A stretch of DNA of 64,000 nt from assembly GCF_036116635.1 (NCBI RefSeq), contig NZ_CP107995.1, positions 10,478,001 through 10,542,000 of the forward strand, given 5' to 3'. The notes under the pieces are model-generated. The model was not told the DNA's origin. It did no database searches and saw only the letters and a program-made list of their open reading frames with translations. A program made the position numbers and the translations under genes. The DNA comes from Amycolatopsis sp. NBC_00345 (lineage in GTDB: Bacteria; Actinomycetota; Actinomycetes; Mycobacteriales; Pseudonocardiaceae). How positions within the stretch are numbered: position 1 is the first letter of the stretch; the number at the start of each line of letters is the position of its first letter. Shown here one piece after another: positions 33,965 through 43,114 of the stretch.

Positions 33965-36403
33965 TCAGCTCGGCAGCACCAGGTCGAGCGCGCCCTTCGC
34001 GGCGCGGGCGAGGCCGGGATCGTCCGGAGTGGACGGTCCCGGCAGCCAGACCGCCTGCACCAGCCGCACGCCGTTGCCCTCGATCTTGCTGGTGTAGGCG
34101 GCGCCGTCGAACTGCGGCGCCGGGCCCTGCCACTTGCCGGTCTCGGTGGCGACGTCGATGATGCCGCCGCTGCCCGGGGTATCGGCGACGTCCTTGAAGT
34201 GTGAGGCCTGCGCGGCGTCGGGGAACGCGACGACGGCCACGGTCACCGCGGCCGCGCGCCCGTTGACCTCGGCCGCGTAACTCGCGCGCTGGACGCCGAC
34301 GCAGCTCGTCTGCTGCAGGCTCACCTGCACGTCCCCGAACGCGTGCGACGCGCACCGCTGGTCGCCGCTACTGGCGCGCGCGTTGAACGAAAGGCTCGGC
34401 GTCACCGGCGCGCTGGACGCCGGAGCACTGGACGCCGGCGGGTTCGAGGCCGCGGGCCGCGAACTCGAGGCCGGCGCCGCGGTCTGGCCACTGTCCCCGC
34501 CACCCCCGGTCGCCGCGATCACGACCGCGGTGACCAGCAGCACCACCAACAGCCCGATCGCGCCGAGCGGCAACCACCGCACCGTCCGCGATTGCTTACC
34601 GGAGCCACCGTTCGACGGCGGTGCCGCTCCCGTGCCCGCCGCCGCGCCCGTTGCCGCCGGACGCGGACCACTCTCGGGCGGCTGAGCCACCGGGTTGGGT
34701 CCAGGCTTAGGTCCAGGTTTGGCTACGGGCTGGGGCGCAGCCTTGACCGACCGCGGCGGCGGCGCCATGGCCTCGGTGACAGCGTCGCTGTCCACCGCCG
34801 TGCCCGCCGATCCTGCAGTGCCCGCCGCTGTGCCTGCCACGCTCGCGGTGCCTGCTGCGCTTGCCGCTGAGCCCGCGACGCCCGCCGTGCCTCCCGCGCG
34901 CGCTGCCGTGCCAGCGGTGCCAGCCGTTCTGCCGGTCGCACCGCCCGATGTGGACGGACCCGGCCGTCCCGGCGAGGCGACGGACTCGGTCGGCTCATCG
35001 GCGAGCCCTGCCGCGGTCCCGGCGGCCTGGGCGACCGTCGGAGCGCTCGCCGCGGGGGAAGACGCGGCTGAACGGCTGGGTTGACCCACCTCCGGTGCGG
35101 GCGAGGATGTCGGACTCGCGCCGGGGAAGACCGGACCAGCGGCGGCGGTACCTGGGGAAGCAGGACCAGCCGCAGCGGTGCCGGGGAAAGCCGAGCCCGG
35201 GGAAGTCGAGCCTGGGAAAGCGGCACCTGGGGAAGTCGAGCCGGGGAAAGCGGTACTTGGGGAAGCCGAGCCGGGGGAAGGCGGAACGGCGGGCGGGGCA
35301 ATGTGCGGAACCGGCGCGATCGTCGGGAACACTGGCGGCGGAGGTGGCACCGAGGTGATCTTCGGGCGGGCTGCGGGCTTCGGCGGGCCGGATCTGTCCG
35401 GATGGGACATCGGGACAGTCGGCGGAGCCGCGGCCACGGCAGGCATCCCGGACGGCGCCCCCGCAGTCGCCGAGGCCGCCGCACCAGCGGACGCCCCCGA
35501 AGCCGCTGCAGCAGCCCCCGCCGAGGACGCCCTGGCAGCAGCCGCCGCGGACGCCTCGGCAGGATTCCCTGCCGAGGACTGTGCTGCCGAGGACTGTGCT
35601 GCCGAGGGCCGTGCCGCTGTCGAGGACTGTGCCGCCGAAGCCGCCGAAGCCGCCGCGCCCGAGCGCCCCGCAGCCGAAGCCACCGCAGAGGATGCCACCG
35701 GAGGCACACCAGCACCCGCAGCAGCAGGACCCGCCGCTCGACCACCAGTGGCCACAGAGGACACCCGGCTCTCCGGCGGCATCGGGGAATCGTCGGTGAA
35801 GCGGACGAAACCCTCGCCCAGCAGGACGTCGTCCGGGAGGGGCGGGGCGTCCGGGGCGAAGGCGGTGATCAGGGCGCGCGCCTGGTCCAGCGAGCGCGGA
35901 CGGCGGGCCGTGGCGAGGGAGACCGTCGCCGCGAGCATGGTGGTGGGGGTCGGGTGCAGGACGCGGACCGGGCCGGCCAGGTCGGCCGGCGGCTGGTCGA
36001 CGGTCTCGACGTACGGGCCCACCGCGATGATCGTGCCGACCGGGCCGGTGCCCGGCGCCAGCTCCGCCATCCGCCGTTCGCACTCCTGCGACAGGTCGAG
36101 CGCCTCCGTGGCCGGGTTGACGGCGTCGTCACCGTGGACCAGGGGCCAGCCGTCGGCCTTCCACGGGCCGCCGAGCGGGGCCTCGAGGCGCAGCGCCGGG
36201 TCGGGCAGGTCCACGCCGATCACGATGAGCACGCCCTTCGGCAGTACTACCACCGCTTCCACGGCCCGGTCACCGCCGACCGGGTGCGCGCCGACCAGGG
36301 CGACCCCGCCGATCACGGTGCTGCCGCGGCCGAGCGAAGCCAGCGCCGCCCGCACGTCTTCGGCGACGCGCGACGGCTGCTGCCCGAGGCGGACCAGTCG
36401 CAC
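33965..36403 (-). CDS. Large low-complexity single-pass membrane protein of unknown function
   Basis: About 812 aa. The N-terminal 205 residues form a folded domain (GGVALVGAHPVGGDRAVEAVVVLPKGVLIVIGV and VNPATEALDL) vaguely like a NERD fold without obvious catalytic residues. Residues about 208-600 are almost entirely Ala, Ser, Pro, Gly and Thr, including about ten-residue repeats of the type FPGSTSPGSA. One transmembrane helix (about 606-628) precedes an external domain (about 665-812) with two cysteines. The GTG at 36403 has AGGAGGG upstream and is preferred over the GTG at 36418. I do not recognise a function. Confidence 0.65.
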   Translation of the reverse strand: MRLVRLGQQPSRVAEDVRAALASLGRGSTVIGGVALVGAHPVGGDRAVEAVVVLPKGVLIVIGVDLPDPALRLEAPLGGPWKADGWPLVHGDDAVNPATEALDLSQECERRMAELAPGTGPVGTIIAVGPYVETVDQPPADLAGPVRVLHPTPTTMLAATVSLATARRPRSLDQARALITAFAPDAPPLPDDVLLGEGFVRFTDDSPMPPESRVSSVATGGRAAGPAAAGAGVPPVASSAVASAAGRSGAAASAASAAQSSTAARPSAAQSSAAQSSAGNPAEASAAAAARASSAGAAAAASGASAGAAASATAGAPSGMPAVAAAPPTVPMSHPDRSGPPKPAARPKITSVPPPPPVFPTIAPVPHIAPPAVPPSPGSASPSTAFPGSTSPGAAFPGSTSPGSAFPGTAAAGPASPGTAAAGPVFPGASPTSSPAPEVGQPSRSAASSPAASAPTVAQAAGTAAGLADEPTESVASPGRPGPSTSGGATGRTAGTAGTAARAGGTAGVAGSAASAAGTASVAGTAAGTAGSAGTAVDSDAVTEAMAPPPRSVKAAPQPVAKPGPKPGPNPVAQPPESGPRPAATGAAAGTGAAPPSNGGSGKQSRTVRWLPLGAIGLLVVLLVTAVVIAATGGGGDSGQTAAPASSSRPAASNPPASSAPASSAPVTPSLSFNARASSGDQRCASHAFGDVQVSLQQTSCVGVQRASYAAEVNGRAAAVTVAVVAFPDAAQASHFKDVADTPGSGGIIDVATETGKWQGPAPQFDGAAYTSKIEGNGVRLVQAVWLPGPSTPDDPGLARAAKGALDLVLPS

Positions 36404-36676
36404 CGAAACCCTCCTCACCTCGACCGTTTCCGGGGCACCACGCTAGCGCGCCCGGCCCCGTACACGGCGCGACACGGGGAAGCGTCGGCGTGGCTCCCTC
36501 CTAAAGGGGGTTCCCGTGCGACTTGTGGTGTTCGTGTGGCCAAACGGCACGGTTGGGGTGCAGAATGTGCTACACAGTCCTGCAAGTCGGGAAGAGACAC
36601 GGAAGCGCACAGAGCCCGTCGCTGGTCGAGAGGTCGTAGGGGAAGACGTCCCTCGTCGAGCAAGCGGAGGTCAGCA

Positions 36677-37180
36677 GTGAGCACCCGTGGCAACACCCGA
36701 GGCGTGGTGTACGTCCACTCGTCGCCGTCTGCGGTTTGCCCGCACGTCGAGTGGGCTATTTCGGGCACCCTGGGTGCCCGAGTCGAGCTGAAGTGGACGG
36801 CGCAGCCCGCCAGTCCCGGACAGCTCCGCGCCGAATGCGGCTGGCGCGCGCCCGCCGGCAGCGGCGGCAAGCTGGCCGCCGCGCTCAAGGCGTGGCCGAT
36901 GCTGCGCTTCGAGGTCACCGAGGAACCCAGCGCCGGCGTCGACGGCGAACGGTTCTGTTTCGCGCCCGGCCTCGGCCTGTGGCACGGGCGGACCAGCGCC
37001 AACGGCGACATCGTGGTGGGCGAGGACCAGCTGCGCGCGCTCGTGAGCATGACGCGTGGCGGTGAATCCTTGGCACACAAGCTGGACGAGCTGCTGGCGG
37101 CGGGCTGGGACGAGGCGCTGGAGCCCTACCGGCACGCCGGCGACGGCGCCCCGGTCACGTGGCTGCACCAGGTCGGCTGA
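36677..37180 (+). CDS. DUF3145 family protein
   Basis: A 167-aa actinobacteria-specific protein. Family blocks are GVVYVHSSPSAVCPHVEWAI, ELKWTAQPASPGQLRAE and TRGGESLAHKLDELLAAGWD. Function is unknown in the literature I can recall; the gene is usually found close to the fabD-H-acpP-F cluster, as here (0.7 kb away). The GTG start has GGAGGT upstream. Confidence 0.85.
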   Translation: MSTRGNTRGVVYVHSSPSAVCPHVEWAISGTLGARVELKWTAQPASPGQLRAECGWRAPAGSGGKLAAALKAWPMLRFEVTEEPSAGVDGERFCFAPGLGLWHGRTSANGDIVVGEDQLRALVSMTRGGESLAHKLDELLAAGWDEALEPYRHAGDGAPVTWLHQVG

Positions 37181-37211
37181 CCCCGGACGGCGGGTGGGTA
37201 CCCTCTCAGGG

Positions 37212-37811
37212 GTGACCGCCCAACCGCCCGCACACTCCCGCCAGCGGTGGCTGGTGCCCGTCCTGGTCGTGGTGCTGTCCCTCACCGTCGGTGGCGGCCT
37301 GCTCGCACGTGAGCTGTACCAGCGGCCGGAGCCGAAGCCCGCCGACGCCGCCGTGGTGGCCCCGTCCACGTCGGTGGAACCCGACGACCAGCCGGGGCCC
37401 GGCAAGGTCCAAGTCACCGACGACGTGGCGCACCATCCGCAGGACGAGGCGGTGCGCCCGGTCATCCAGGGGTACTTCGACTCGATCAACAACCGCAATT
37501 ACGACGCCTGGAAGACGACGGTCAGCGTCCAGCGGGTGCAGCAGAAGCCGTCGGCCGAGGCCTGGGCGAAGGACTTCCGGTCCACGAAGGACGGCAGCAT
37601 CCTCATCGAGCGGATCGAGCCCGCCCCGCACGGGTCGCTGCGCGTGCTGCTGGCGTTCAACAGCACGCAGTCGGTCGAAGACGCGCCGGCGAACTTCAAG
37701 AACGGGTGCATCCACTGGCGGCTCGTGCTGCCCATGGTCTTCCAGAACGGCGGCTTCAAGATCGACACCGTCGACAGCACCAGCCGCACGCCGGAGAGCG
37801 AAGCCTGCTGA
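37212..37811 (+). CDS. Membrane-anchored protein of unknown function (NTF2-like external domain possible)
   Basis: A 199-aa protein 31 bp after the DUF3145 gene. It has one N-terminal transmembrane helix (about 13-32, LVPVLVVVLSLTVGGGLLA), a Pro-rich linker to residue 70 and an extracytoplasmic domain beginning VRPVIQGYFDSINNRNYDAWKTTV. Such a start is often seen in NTF2-like or lumazine-binding-like folds. No catalytic motif is seen. The GTG start is at 37212. Confidence 0.65.
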   Translation: MTAQPPAHSRQRWLVPVLVVVLSLTVGGGLLARELYQRPEPKPADAAVVAPSTSVEPDDQPGPGKVQVTDDVAHHPQDEAVRPVIQGYFDSINNRNYDAWKTTVSVQRVQQKPSAEAWAKDFRSTKDGSILIERIEPAPHGSLRVLLAFNSTQSVEDAPANFKNGCIHWRLVLPMVFQNGGFKIDTVDSTSRTPESEAC

Positions 37812-37854
37812 GCCGCGGTTCCGGTAACCGGCGGCTTCACGTCCCAGGAAACAG

Positions 37855-37890
37855 AAAAGGGCCCTCCCCGCGTGGGGAAGGGCCCTTTTT
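37855..37890. terminator. Bidirectional hairpin terminator between convergent genes
   Basis: AAAAGGGCCCTCCCC pairs with GGGGAAGGGCCCTTTT across GCGT with one bulged base, followed by T residues on the plus strand and A-run on the other. It serves both the 199-aa protein gene (stop 37811) and fabF (stop 37907). Confidence 0.85.
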
Positions 37891-37906
37891 CCGTAGTTCC
37901 GCCGGA

Positions 37907-39157
37907 TCAGACGGCGGGGGTGAACAGCAGCGCGGTGTTGTGGCCGCCGAAGCCGAACGAGTTGCTGATCGCCGCGGTGATCTCCACCTTGCGGTTCTCG
38001 CCCGACACCACGTCGAGCTGGACCTTCGGGTCGAGCTCGCTGAGGTTCAGCGTCGCCGGCACCACACCCTCGTACATCGAGAGGATCGTGGCGATGCCCT
38101 CCACCGCGCCGGCGCCGCCGACGAGGTGGCCGAGGGCGCCCTTCGGCGCGGTGACCACCGGGTGGTCGCCGATGGCGGTCCGGATCGCGGCCGCTTCGCC
38201 GAGGTCACCGACCACAGTGGACGTGGCGTGGGCGTTCACGTGCCCGATGTCGGCCGGGGTCAGCCCGGCCAAGGCCATCGCCGCCCGCATGGCCGCGATC
38301 TGCCCGATGCCGTCCGGGTGGTTGCCGGTGATGTGGTAGCCGTCGGAAGTGATCCCGTAGCCGGCCAGCTTGGCGTAGACGCGCGCGCCGCGGGCCTTGG
38401 CGCGGTCGGCCCGCTCCAGCACCACGACGCCCGAGCCTTCACCGAGGACGAAGCCGTCACGGCTGACGTCGAACGGCCGTGAGGCGGCCGCCGGGTCGTC
38501 GTTGCGGGTCGACACCGTGCGCGCCTGGGCGAAGCCGGCCAGCGTGATCGGGTGGATGCACGCCTCGGCGCCGCCGGCGACCACGACGTCGGCCCGGCCG
38601 GACCGGATCATCTCGTAGCCGGTGGCGATGCCCTCGGCGCCGGAGGCGCACGCCGAGGCCGGGGAGTGCACGCCCGCGCGGGCCTTCAGGTCGATGCTCA
38701 CGTGCGCGGCAGGCCCGTTGGGCATCAGCATCGGCACGGTGAGCGGGGAGACCTTGCGAATACCCTGCTGGTGCAACAGGTCGTTCTGGGTGAGCAGCGT
38801 CACCGGCCCGCCGACGCCGGTGCCGATCGAAACGCCGAGGCGCTCCGGTTCGACGTCGGTGTGCTCGTCGGTCTGCTCGGTGAAGCCGGCGTCGGCCCAG
38901 GCCTGCCGCGCGGCGATGATCGCCACCTGCTCGCACCGGTCCAGCCGCCGGGCCTGGACCCGCGGCAGCACCTCGGAGGGCTCGACGGCCAGCGTCGCCC
39001 CGATCTTCACGGGCAGGCCGAGTTCCTCGACCCAGTCCGCGGTCAGCGGGCGGATGCCGCTGCGACCGGCCAGCAGGCCGTCCCAAGTGGACGCGACGTC
39101 TCCGCCGAGCGGGGTGGTGGCCCCCATACCGGTGATCACGACGTCGATGTTGCTCAT
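37907..39157 (-). CDS. fabF: 3-oxoacyl-ACP synthase II
   Basis: A 416-aa condensing enzyme that elongates acyl-ACP with malonyl-ACP. The active-site Cys170 lies in SPASACASGAEG. The two catalytic histidines are in NAHATST and GALGHLVGGAG. The N-terminus VVITGMGATTPLG is typical. It is the last gene of the fatty-acid cluster, separated from acpP by 139 bp holding a 26-nt palindrome. Mycobacterial KasA/KasB are the related elongation enzymes, but no mycolate genes are seen here. Confidence 0.94.
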   Translation of the reverse strand: MSNIDVVITGMGATTPLGGDVASTWDGLLAGRSGIRPLTADWVEELGLPVKIGATLAVEPSEVLPRVQARRLDRCEQVAIIAARQAWADAGFTEQTDEHTDVEPERLGVSIGTGVGGPVTLLTQNDLLHQQGIRKVSPLTVPMLMPNGPAAHVSIDLKARAGVHSPASACASGAEGIATGYEMIRSGRADVVVAGGAEACIHPITLAGFAQARTVSTRNDDPAAASRPFDVSRDGFVLGEGSGVVVLERADRAKARGARVYAKLAGYGITSDGYHITGNHPDGIGQIAAMRAAMALAGLTPADIGHVNAHATSTVVGDLGEAAAIRTAIGDHPVVTAPKGALGHLVGGAGAVEGIATILSMYEGVVPATLNLSELDPKVQLDVVSGENRKVEITAAISNSFGFGGHNTALLFTPAV

Positions 39158-39257
39158 GCGCTTACCTCACTGGCGCTCGGTGTGGCCTGAGCCGGATGCG
39201 CAGTGCTCAATGGTTCACTCGCAAGCTCGCTCACAGGAGTCTCCCCAAGGTCCGGCT

Positions 39258-39283
39258 CCGGGCCGGGAAGCTTCCCGGTCCGG
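39258..39283 (-). terminator. 26-nt near-perfect palindrome between acpP and fabF
   Basis: CCGGGCCGGGAAG (39258-39270) and CTTCCCGGTCCGG (39271-39283) are complementary except for one position that can form G-U in RNA. It begins 14 nt after the acpP stop and lies 100 nt before the fabF start. It could partially terminate transcription, or be a processing or stabilising stem, giving more ACP than FabF. Confidence 0.5.
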
Positions 39284-39296
39284 GTACGAAGAGGAC

Positions 39297-39542
39297 TTAG
39301 TTCTGGTTGGCGGACACGTAGTTCACCGCGTCGCCAACGGTCTTCAGGTTGGCCAGCTCGTCGTCCGGGATCTTGACGCCGAACTTGTCCTCGGCCTGCA
39401 CGGCGATCTCGACCATCGACAGCGAGTCGATGTCCAGGTCGTCCACGAACGACTTCTCGGCGGTGACGTCGTCCTGAGCCACACCGGCCACCTCTTCGAC
39501 GATCTCGGCGAGGCCGGCGAGGATCTCAGCGTTGTCAGCCAT
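39297..39542 (-). CDS. acpP: Acyl carrier protein
   Basis: An 81-aa acidic carrier protein of type II fatty-acid synthesis. The 4'-phosphopantetheine attachment Ser40 is in DDLDIDSLSMVE. The helical pattern and low pI are typical. The ATG at 39542 is used; the longer frame to 39617 only runs through the gap after fabH. It carries the growing acyl chain between FabD, FabH and FabF encoded alongside. Confidence 0.95.
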   Translation of the reverse strand: MADNAEILAGLAEIVEEVAGVAQDDVTAEKSFVDDLDIDSLSMVEIAVQAEDKFGVKIPDDELANLKTVGDAVNYVSANQN

Positions 39543-39617
39543 GGGGGTTGTTCCCTTCTCGGTTCTTCTTTTGGTAGTCCACCCCGCGGGCACGGCGCCC
39601 GCGGGGAAAGTATCCAC

Positions 39618-40601
39618 TCACGGGCAGAGGAAAGCCTGCCCGGCATACGAAAGCCCGGCGCCGAACCCGACCGCCAGCACGACGTCGCCGGACTTCGCGG
39701 TGCCCGCCTTGCGCATGTGGTCCAGCGCCAGCGGAATCGACGCCGACGAGGTGTTGCCGGAGTACTTGATGTCGTCGGCGACGACCATGTCCTCCCGGGC
39801 GCCCGCGGCCCGCAGCTTCTTGGCGATCGACTCGACGATGCGCAGGTTCGCCTGGTGCGGGATCAGCACGTCCACATCGGACGGCTGCAGGCCCGCGGCC
39901 TCCAGCGCGCGCAGGGCGATCGGCGCGATCTGCGTGGTCGCCCACCGGAAGACCGACTGGCCCTCCTGGTAGATGTACTTGCCGTCGCGCATGTAGATCA
40001 GGTCGACCAGGTCGCCCGCGCTGCCCCACACCACCGGGCCGATGCCCGGCTCGTCGGCACCGCCGACCACCGCGGCGCCCGCGCCGTCGGCGAAGATGAT
40101 CGCGTTCGCGCGGTCGAGCGGGTCGACCGCGTCGGTGAGCTTCTCCGCGCCGATCACGAGGACCTTCTTCGCGGAGCCGGCCCGGATCAGGTCCGACGCC
40201 ACGCCGAGGCCGTAGCAGAAGCCGGCGCACGCGGCGTTGAGGTCGAAGGCGCCGGGGCTCTGGATGCCGATCCGCGCGGCGACCTGGGCGGCCGCGTTCG
40301 GGATCTGCGTCGGCATCGTGCAGTTCGGCAGGATGACCGTGTCCACTTCGGACGGGTCGACGCCCGCGTCGGCCAGCGCGGCGGTGCCCGCGGCGACGGC
40401 GAAGTCGACCAGCAGCTCGTTCTTCTCCCCGAAGCGGCGCTCGATGATGCCGACGCGGTCGCGGATCCACTGGTCGTTGGTGTCCATGACCAGGGACAGG
40501 TCGTCGTTGGTGACGACCTTCTCCGGCTGGTGGCTCCCGGTGCCGAGGATCCGGGTGCTGCTCGGGCCGGCGGTCTGGCGCAGGCTGGGGCGGTCGGTCA
40601 C
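39618..40601 (-). CDS. fabH: 3-oxoacyl-ACP synthase III
   Basis: A 327-aa initiating condensing enzyme. The catalytic Cys125 is in LNAACAGFCYG, His in IPHQANLRI and Asn in YSGNTSSASIP. It condenses an acyl-CoA primer (branched primers in many actinomycetes) with malonyl-ACP. The GTG start overlaps the fabD stop by 4 bp (GTGA), so the two are translationally coupled. Confidence 0.95.
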   Translation of the reverse strand: MTDRPSLRQTAGPSSTRILGTGSHQPEKVVTNDDLSLVMDTNDQWIRDRVGIIERRFGEKNELLVDFAVAAGTAALADAGVDPSEVDTVILPNCTMPTQIPNAAAQVAARIGIQSPGAFDLNAACAGFCYGLGVASDLIRAGSAKKVLVIGAEKLTDAVDPLDRANAIIFADGAGAAVVGGADEPGIGPVVWGSAGDLVDLIYMRDGKYIYQEGQSVFRWATTQIAPIALRALEAAGLQPSDVDVLIPHQANLRIVESIAKKLRAAGAREDMVVADDIKYSGNTSSASIPLALDHMRKAGTAKSGDVVLAVGFGAGLSYAGQAFLCP

Positions 40602-41521
40602 TGGGCGTCCTCCTCGCGCAGCTTCGCCAGCTCGGCCGGCGTCTTCAGCGCGGTGGTAGTGGTGACGACACCCTTGAGCTGCCGCTTGACCAGGCCGGTC
40701 AGCGTGCCCGCGGGCGCGAGTTCGACTGTGCTGGTGACGCCGAGCGACACGAGGCCGTCCATGGTCAGGTCCCAGCGCACGGGGCGGGTGACCTGTGCGA
40801 CGAGGCGGTCCAGGTACTCCGCGCCGCTGGTGATCACCTGACCGTCGGCATTGGACAGCAGCGGGCGGGCCGGGTCGGCCGGGGTGAGGCCGGCGGCGTG
40901 CTCGCGCAACGCTTCTTCCGCGGGCGCCATGTAAGACGTGTGGAAGGCGCCGGCCACCTTGAGCGCACGGATCTTCGTGCCCTTGAGCGGCTCCGCGACG
41001 ATCCGTTCGATCGCCTCGGCCGAGCCGGACGCGACGATCTGGCCCGCGCCGTTCCGGTTGGCCGCGGCCAGGCCCTGCTCATCGAGCCACGCCACGACCT
41101 CCTCGGGGTCGCCGAGCATCACGGCGGCCATCGACGTGGGCTCCAGCGCGCAGGCCTTCGCCATCTCGGCGCCGCGCACGGCGGCCAGCGCCACGGCGTC
41201 GGCCGAGGTGAGCACCCCGGCGATCGCGGCCGCGGCCAGCTCGCCGACGGAGTGCCCGGCCACCGGCGCGTCGGCCGCCACCGGTGCGGCCTGCTGCAGG
41301 TGCTCGAACGAGAGCAGCGACAGCGCCACGATCAGCGGCTGCGCGACGGCGGTGTCCTGGATCTCCTCGGCCTCGGCCTCCGTGCCGAGGCGGAGCAGGT
41401 CGAGCCCGGCGCGGGCCGACCACTCGTCGACGCGCGCGCGGGCGCCGTCGAGCTCGAGCCACGGAGTGAGCATGCCGGGGGCCTGGGAGCCTTGACCCGG
41501 AGAGAGGACTGCGACTGTCAC
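40598..41521 (-). CDS. fabD: Malonyl-CoA:ACP transacylase
   Basis: A 307-aa acyltransferase that loads malonate onto ACP. The nucleophile Ser91 is in AGHSVGELAAAA and the N-terminal SPGQGSQ loop forms the oxyanion site. A His in GAFHTSYMAPA completes the dyad. It is the first fab gene after the regulator, with 230 bp between them holding a perfect 17-bp palindrome. The start is GTG. Confidence 0.95.
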   Translation of the reverse strand: MTVAVLSPGQGSQAPGMLTPWLELDGARARVDEWSARAGLDLLRLGTEAEAEEIQDTAVAQPLIVALSLLSFEHLQQAAPVAADAPVAGHSVGELAAAAIAGVLTSADAVALAAVRGAEMAKACALEPTSMAAVMLGDPEEVVAWLDEQGLAAANRNGAGQIVASGSAEAIERIVAEPLKGTKIRALKVAGAFHTSYMAPAEEALREHAAGLTPADPARPLLSNADGQVITSGAEYLDRLVAQVTRPVRWDLTMDGLVSLGVTSTVELAPAGTLTGLVKRQLKGVVTTTTALKTPAELAKLREEDAQ

Positions 41522-41588
41522 GTACCTATGACACCATGGGGACCCTCCCGGGCCGGATGCGGGCGGTCACCAAGTACGACCGGTGTAA

Positions 41589-41605
41589 TTGGAGGAAACC
41601 TCCAA
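41589..41605. promoter_or_regulatory. Perfect palindrome in the fabD promoter region, candidate FasR site
   Basis: TTGGAGG-AAA-CCTCCAA, 7-bp arms with a 3-bp spacer, 68 bp upstream of the fabD start and within the gap after the PucR/FasR-like gene. FasR activates the fab cluster in Streptomyces, so an operator is expected here. The assignment to this regulator is inference. Confidence 0.5.
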
Positions 41606-41751
41606 AGGCCCGCCGTGAATCTCCGCCCTTAACCCAGATGCCTTGTGGGATTCAACCATTGCTTGCCGTGAAGTCGGTCACGGGCGGTTCGGTCGCTGCC
41701 GCGGTGCGAACGGTCCCCTCGCGACACCGGGCCGCGGTATTTCCGGCCGGG

Positions 41752-42966
41752 TCACCAGAGACCGCGGGCCCGCGCCAGCCGGCCGACGGTCAGCGCGATC
41801 CGCAGGACCAGGGCGTCGCGGGGCTCGGTGGCGTTGCGGCCGGTCAGCTCGGCCGCCTTGCGCAGCCGGTAGCGCACCGTGTTGGGGTGGACGAACAGGG
41901 CCTGCGCACAGCGTTCCAGCACGCCGCCGGTCTCGAGGTAGGTCTCCACGGTGCGCTGCAACGCCGGGCCCGCCTCTTCGAGCGGGCGGGCGACGAGGTC
42001 CACCAGCAGCCGCTCGGCTTCCGGGTCGCCGGAGAGGGCGCGCTCGGGCAGCAGGTCCCCGGACCGGACCGGACGCGGGGCGCCCGGCCAGCCGACCACC
42101 GCGCGCAGCCCGGACAGCGCCTCGGCCGCGCTGTGGTGGGCCTCGGCCAGCGACGGGACGGTCGGGCCGGCCACCACCGGCCCCTCGGCGAACACCGCGG
42201 ACATCCGGGAGAGCGTTTCGCGCTCCTTCGTCCCGCCGTCGGTGGGGCCGCCGATCACGATCACCAGCCGCGAGCCCTGCACCGAGAGCAGCACCGGCCG
42301 GCCGACGCGCGCGGCGCGGCTGCGGACCTCGAACACGACCGTCGGCGGGTCCTCCGAGGGCGGGTTGCCCACGAGCACTGTCGCGGCCGAGGCCGGGTCC
42401 CAGCCAAGCGCGGCGGCGCGGGAGAGCACGGCCTCCTCGGCGTCGCCGCGGACGATGCCGTCGACGACCAGCGCCTCCAGCCGCGCGTCCCACGCGCCGC
42501 GCGCTTCCGCTGCGGCGGCGTAGGAATTGGCCGCGGCGAAGGCGATTTCCCTGCCGTAGCGCAGGATTCCCTCGATCAGGGCCGCACGTTCGGCCTCGTT
42601 CGCGGCGAACTCCGGCAGCTGCTCCTCGAACACCTCGATCGCCAGCCGCACCATGCCGACGGCCTGGCGCAGGCTGACCCAGCGCGAAAGCTCGGCGGGC
42701 GCGTCGCGGAACGCCTCCGTGGTGAGCTTCAGCGCCTCCTTCGAGTCGCGCAGCCAGTCGACGAAGCCCGCCGCGCCGGCCTGCGTGATGAGCAGGACGC
42801 TCGCGCGCTGGTCCGCGGGCAGCCGCGCGAACCACACCAGCCGTTGCTCCATCACCGCGACGCTCGCGCTCGCGAGGCGCCCGGACGCGTGCTCCAACCC
42901 GCGCAGGGTCTTTGCGGACAGCCCGTGGTGCTTGGGCACCTGGCGCCCGGAACTCGTTTCAGCCAT
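41752..42966 (-). CDS. fasR: PucR-type transcriptional regulator, FasR-like, of the fatty-acid cluster
   Basis: About 404 aa. The C-terminal helix-turn-helix (LERCAQALFVHPNTVRYRLRKAAELTG, given here in parts: LERCAQALFVHP, NTVRYRLRKA) is the PucR/HTH_30 signature. The central region has a degenerate GGDEF-like fold, and the N-terminal 170 residues are helical. It lies directly upstream of fabD on the same strand, the position of FasR, the activator of fabD-fabH-acpP-fabF in Streptomyces coelicolor. The ATG at 42966 is chosen; the longer frame to 43023 adds only a basic extension. Confidence 0.82.
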   Translation of the reverse strand: MAETSSGRQVPKHHGLSAKTLRGLEHASGRLASASVAVMEQRLVWFARLPADQRASVLLITQAGAAGFVDWLRDSKEALKLTTEAFRDAPAELSRWVSLRQAVGMVRLAIEVFEEQLPEFAANEAERAALIEGILRYGREIAFAAANSYAAAAEARGAWDARLEALVVDGIVRGDAEEAVLSRAAALGWDPASAATVLVGNPPSEDPPTVVFEVRSRAARVGRPVLLSVQGSRLVIVIGGPTDGGTKERETLSRMSAVFAEGPVVAGPTVPSLAEAHHSAAEALSGLRAVVGWPGAPRPVRSGDLLPERALSGDPEAERLLVDLVARPLEEAGPALQRTVETYLETGGVLERCAQALFVHPNTVRYRLRKAAELTGRNATEPRDALVLRIALTVGRLARARGLW

Positions 42967-43070
42967 TTCGGGACCGATCCTACGGGGACGCCGCACCAGC
43001 AACTTTCGGCGGCGGACACGCAACCACGGGTGCTAGGAACAATCGACCGCCCTTCTCTACCATCACGGAA

Positions 43071-43086
43071 GGTGACAATCGTCACC
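43071..43086. promoter_or_regulatory. Inverted repeat upstream of the ABC transporter genes
   Basis: GGTGAC-AATC-GTCACC, perfect 6-bp arms, 28 bp before the ATP-binding protein start and about 105 bp upstream of the divergent regulator start. It is a plausible operator; no regulator is assigned. Confidence 0.3.
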
Positions 43087-43114
43087 GAAGACGAGGGCAA
43101 GGGGGGTCGGGGCC

